From: Serripes groenlandicus | Taxonomy: Eukaryota > Mollusca > Bivalvia > Cardiida > Cardiidae | Length of the DNA: 64,000 nt | Reading direction: 5' to 3' | Assembly (NCBI GenBank): GCA_031761405.1 | Contig: JASEVX010000005.1 | Coordinates: 6,841,724 to 6,905,723, forward strand | Program-made: the position numbers and the translations under genes | Part shown: positions 52,801 through 58,800 of the stretch, in pieces | Layout: each line of letters opens with the position of its first letter | How positions within the stretch are numbered: position 1 is the stretch's first letter | The notes under the pieces: model-generated | Seen by the model: only the letters and a program-made list of their open reading frames with translations | Told to the model about the DNA's origin: nothing | Database searches by the model: none

Positions 52801-55800
52801 CTTTCACTGTTTTACACATCTCTTTATATCTTATCTGCAACAGTAGACTTCTGAAAACATTTTGGGAAAAAAACTACTTCTATTTGCTCAAGAGGGAAGC
52901 ATGATCAGACTGCACAAGTAATTATTTCATTTTGCACTATTTTTGTTAACACTTTCCTACGTAATAGAGTGGTCTGTCCTATGAGATAGACACTATGTAG
53001 CTATGTGTATGTATGTAAGGGGATACTTATACTGCCTTGCTATATAGCTATTTTTTGTAGCGATATGGTAGGTTCCAAGTATGAACCCTGGTAGGGTCGG
53101 ACTCTTTCAACTGGGTTACATTAGCACCCACCAAGGGACATCTACATACAACAAATATGCAGCAGAAGATTTTGTAATCATCTTGGCTGAAATTTAGAAA
53201 TTTTCTATATATGAAAGTAGAATTAATATTAAGTTGAAAACCTTCTAGCAAAAGGATAAGTTGCTCATTTTAGCAATTTCTTTTTCTACCACAATGTCTT
53301 TTAGAGTCTGTGTATCTTAAGTGTTCTTCATATTTATTAAGATGTCTTCAAAATCATCTCCTGAAGGTTTGTTGTATGTGGTAAAGGGTTAAAGGGGTGT
53401 ATTGGGTTTCAAAATGACCGAGTAGCTGGGTAAATTACCCTGCTACTAAAGTACCTTTACCCAGCTACTTTAACAGAGTTTCCTTTACACTTACTGGGGG
53501 AGAGCCCTAAGACACCCGCCTACTTTCAATTTATTTTCCTGCTACTCCAAAACAAAATGAAACCCCTGGGTGTAGGCAGGTTTTTGTCGTGCAAAACCTT
53601 CCTGATTATTTATCTTACCATATGTTGTGGGTATTCAAAAGAATCATCTGGATGATGCAAAAAATAAGATTGAGTACACACAACATAGGGTTTGAAGTCA
53701 AATAAGGATTTAACCCTTTCCTATATACAAACACTTTCTGACGCATTATCACTATTGAAAATAATGTGACAAAAGGAGTAATTGCTCATAACGAGCAATT
53801 TCTCCTTTTGTCACAGTGTTTTTAACTATTCAATAGATATACATGTACATGTATATTCATTTATAGTAGGGATTTTCCATGTTTTGTCAAAATGTTAACA
53901 AAGTTGTCTGCTACAGAATTGTTGTATGTGGGAAAGGGTTAAGAACATGAAAAACTCCCAACATATAGAGTTGTGTGAACCTTTTGAATTTTGTATTTGA
54001 CACAGTTTCCACTGAAGTCACTGAAGATGGATACACATGGTGAGGATAAATTTATAAAGTTGGTTGGTGACAGATACAATGCAGAAACGGGTTATGTTTC
54101 CATGCAGATGGATAGGTGAGATTTGGTGTGCTGGTTGGCATTTTAAAAACTTTTATCACTCTTTTGAATATTTGTTTTTACTTTAACCCTTTCCCACATA
54201 TACAAGAGAGAGACTTTTCAAAAGTCGCCTGCTGCAGAGGCGTCAGTAAGTGTTAGGGTTAAATTGTGAGTACTCAATCTCGTAAAGGCTTACAAATGCC
54301 TCTGCAGCAAACGACTTTTGAAAACATGAAACATATCTTTCAACTTTCTTCAGTAATTATTCCTAAAATTAAAGAGATTTTCCCTAGTTTTAAGGAGACA
54401 TTTTTAAAGTAGTCTGCTGGAGATTTGTTGTATGTGGGAAAGAGTTAAGGGACTGATTTCAAAATTTGAAACACAAATTGATTGATCATTATAAGCTGCC
54501 AGTTCAAAAACCAGTATTTGCAAATTTTTTAAACTTAAATTTTTAGTATGCAACTTTCGGCTACAGTGAACTCGACAGTTCCGGGTAAGTCACCAATTAA
54601 ACGAATTTTGCCATTTCCGGGTCAAATGATAAATGTTTATTTCTGTTATCAGGGGTAACCTCAAACAGCTGTTTTTAATAACAAGATATTCATAACATTT
54701 TTGGCCAGATTGCTCTAGCAATTCCGGTCTATAGATTGACGATGTCCGTACATCCGTCCGTCCGCCTGCCCGTCCGTCCACCTAACTAAAATATATCACT
54801 TGCAATTACCTATTGCATAAAAACAAAGAACAGTGATGGGGCCAAATTTACTGTACACACTTTCATGTACGAAAACTGTTGCATTTCAACCAACAAATTT
54901 TGATAACAAATGTTTAACATTGATTTATTACCATAAGCATTAGATTATTCTTAAAAAGTTACCAAAATAGTTTTACTAATAACTTGTGAATTTTGAGAAA
55001 TTCCTTTTGGCTGACCCAAAAGTATCGTATGTGAACTAGGTCAAATTTATCCACTAGTTTGGCATAAACAACTTCTTCGACAAGTCAATAAAATATATAA
55101 ATCTTGTTCAGTAGTAAATACCTGTATTACTAAAAATTATGGCTACAATCAGCAATTTACGCTGTGACGGGTAAATAAACATATTTAGATTGTGCTTTCG
55201 CTGGAATCAATGCAGTCAAGCGTTTCAGGATTATGACATACGTTCTTGAAATGACAACGTCCTAAATCGAAGTGAAACTAGCCAAGCTAATGGGAAATAT
55301 GACTTGATAATCAAATTGTCAAAATACTGTATCATTCTCGAATACTAAACATTTTTTTCCAAATTTGACCCAGAATTGTCGATGACCCAGAACTGTCAAG
55401 TTCACTGTAGTTCAACACTATTTTCGATGATTTATAAAAACCCAGAACAGCACGCATCATTTGAGTCCAAGTAGGGGCTAAAGAGTCGCTGTTGGAAGGT
55501 AGCCAGTAGTCTAAAAATAATTGTTGTATTGAGAACTGGTGCGAGAAAGCCAGGGATCTGGCAACCTTTACCCTTTCCCACATGTAGAAGCTTTCTAACG
55601 CCTCTGCAACAGACCACTTTTGAAAACCTTTTGGCAACAGGAGAAATTGCTCAAAAGAAGCATTTTCCCCTTTTGCCACAATGTCTTCAACTGTATTCAA
55701 TCATAACAATTTCTGCAGCAGACGGCTTTTTGAAAAACATAGTGACAAAAGAAGAAATTGCACAAAACGTGCAATTTCTCCTTTTGACACAATGTTTTCC

Positions 55801-58800
55801 ACTTTTAGTCATAGGTTATCAATTCAACTATATAGATTTTCGATTTGTTTGTCAATATATTTTGAAAGTCGGCTGCTTCAGATTTGTTGTATGAGGGAAA
55901 GGGATAATAGAACTGCAATATAATTGCAACTAAACTCCAATCAATCAAATTTTTGTGTTGTTCTTTTGGTTTGAAATGAATTGCACTTTAGGAAAACCCA
56001 ACCTTATTGCATTCGCAACCAGTGTAGATACAGGTCATTCTGGGAACTGTTCAGGATAATCCAGATCTGCGCTGATTGTATGTTAGTCTCAGAAGCTTTC
56101 TAGAAACTTCTCCTGACAAAACGTGTCAGGAAGCATAGACATGGAGGCTGATCTTTATATTCAAATGTCACAAAATGATTCATTGGCTTGTCTTTTCAGA
56201 TGCCCTTTAAAGTCACAAAACCTGGACTACCTGATGTACCAGGTGACTGCCTTGTTCTTTGAATCTATGGTATGTAATATTTTCATTGAGCAAAATTAAC
56301 CCTTTCCTACTGACAACCAATTTCCAGCAGATTGCTAATGAACATTCCTATAATAGAAGAATATGTATTGAAAAGAGATGAATAACATTCTGGGAAATGA
56401 AGAAATTGCTAATCATGAACAATTTCTGCTTTTGCCACAATGTTTTTTAAAAGTCTTCAGCTGCAGATGCATCAAAATGCATGCTCCTGTGGGAATTTGT
56501 TAAATATAATTGTGTAGAGTGATTTTAAGTATAAGAAACACATGGTTTGATAGAATAGCAATTTACCTTGCAATAATTGCATCTAAATTATTGAAGATCA
56601 CAAAAAGCAGAAAATTTAAGAGATGGAATAGCAATGATAGGGAAAAGAAATGTTATTTAATTGTCATTTTGAGGAAATACATGTTACATCTGGTGAACTG
56701 AAAATTCAATTTTGCTATAGAATGGAAACACTGATAAAAGGCAAACTTATGTCTGCTGCAGAGGCTACAAAAGACATCTGTTTTCGAGGAAAGAGCAAAC
56801 AAAGCTGTATGTCTAGGATGGGAAATAATTATCTCGCTGTATAATTCTATTAACCCTTTCCCACTTGCAGACGCTTTCTGACGCATTTGTAGCAGACAAC
56901 TTTGTGAAAACATTGTGACAAAAGGAAAAATTGCTCATGATGAGCAATTTCCTGTTTTGCCACAATATTTTCATTTTTTTTTCAGTAAATATGCCGTCAT
57001 TTATAGGAATTTTCTATATTTTTGTCCACATGTTTCCAAAGTTTCCTGCTGTTGATTTGTTGTATGAGGGAAAGGGTTAATAGACATGATACAAGTCACC
57101 TGAACATCAACTTCAGGACTTTTCAGCCTATGCTGCTCCAGATCACCATGTGCCTCCATGCAGTCTGATCAGGATCATTGCCTTTAACCCTTTGCCACAT
57201 ACTTGTTTTTAAAAGTTGTCTGCTGCAGATGCATCAAAATGTGTTTACAAGTGGGAAAGGGTTAATTTATAAACTTCAAAAGGTTTGTTGTCCTATGACA
57301 TGGCTCATGTAATAAGCTTATTGGTATTCCACTCTTAACCCTTTCCCTCATATAGATGCTTTTTGACGCCCTCTGCAGCAGATAGCTTTTAGAAAACGTA
57401 GTAACAACAGAAGAAATTGCTCCAAACAAGCAATTTCTCCTTTTGCCACAATGTTTTCCACTTTTAGTCATTGGTTATCCATTCAATTATAGATATTTTC
57501 TATTTTTTGACAATATATGTTCAAAGTCGTCTGCTGCAGAATTGTCGTATTTGGGAAAGGGTTATTAAGGGATGGTATATATTTTTAATTATTATCCGAT
57601 TCCCTAATACAACAAATTTGCTGCAAAAGATTTTGAAAACATGTTCATGTAGTCAAAAACAGAAATTGAAGTTTATAAATGGAATATAAAGTTTAAAACA
57701 TTGTGGGATTTTTTTTTTATTCATTATCGTGTGCTGGACATGCCGGGTACAAATGTATTTACATGTGTGAAAATGTTATGATATATTATTCAGAATGAGG
57801 AACCATGGGAGAAACTGATGACAGAGGAAGATATGTTACAGACACTTTGGGGATCTGAATTGGGTCGGAAATCCTTGGAAGTTTTACTGAGTAAAGATCC
57901 GGATGTTAAGGTAAGTAGGGAACAAAATAGTAGATTGAACAATCACGCTTGAATGGTTGCATTTATTGTTAAACAACGAAAACTGTTTAATAATTACTTG
58001 AAAATATCCGGGAAATAATATGGAAAACTTCACTATGGGGGTATAAGTATTGAAGAGTTTAAAATCTTATTGCAAAACTGTTCATGAGAGTGATTTCATT
58101 GTTTTCAAAAGATGCCTACATGTGAGAAAGCAGCAAAATGACCAAGTTGATAGATAAAAACCCGTAAGCATGAATATACTCAACTTATTGGTAATTAGCC
58201 GTTTTCTGGTTGTAAAATGCACTAACAAATGGTCCACTACTGCCTGGAATGTGCAATATCTGAAACTGCATTCATTTGGAGCAGACCTCAACTGGAACTG
58301 CATCACTGTCTTGCAAATTGTGCCTTAAAAATGGCACTCCCATGTCACAAAACTTAAACCTTACTTCACAACTCAAAAAACATTCAACATTTTCGAATGA
58401 AACTTTGTACACATGTACCTAGGAACAATACGCATGTCTATACAAAGTCACATAACTCGGGTTTTAATAATTATTCAATGATACCCCTTTCTCAACACAG
58501 AAAAAAAGCATACAACTCTCATGGAAAGTGAAGAGGGCCCCAACTAGAAAGCAGCTTTAACACTTTCCACCATACGACAATTCTGCATCAGATGACTTTG
58601 AACTTATTTTGTCAAAAAGTAGAAAATCTCTATAATTGGATGGATAACCCATGACTAAAAGTGGAAAACATTGTGGCAAAAGGAGAAATTGCATGTTTTG
58701 TGCAATTTCTTCTTTTGTCACTGTTTTCAAAAAGCCGTCTGCTGCAGAGGGGTCAGAAAGCGTCTATGAGGGAAAGGGTTAATAGGAATACATGAATATA

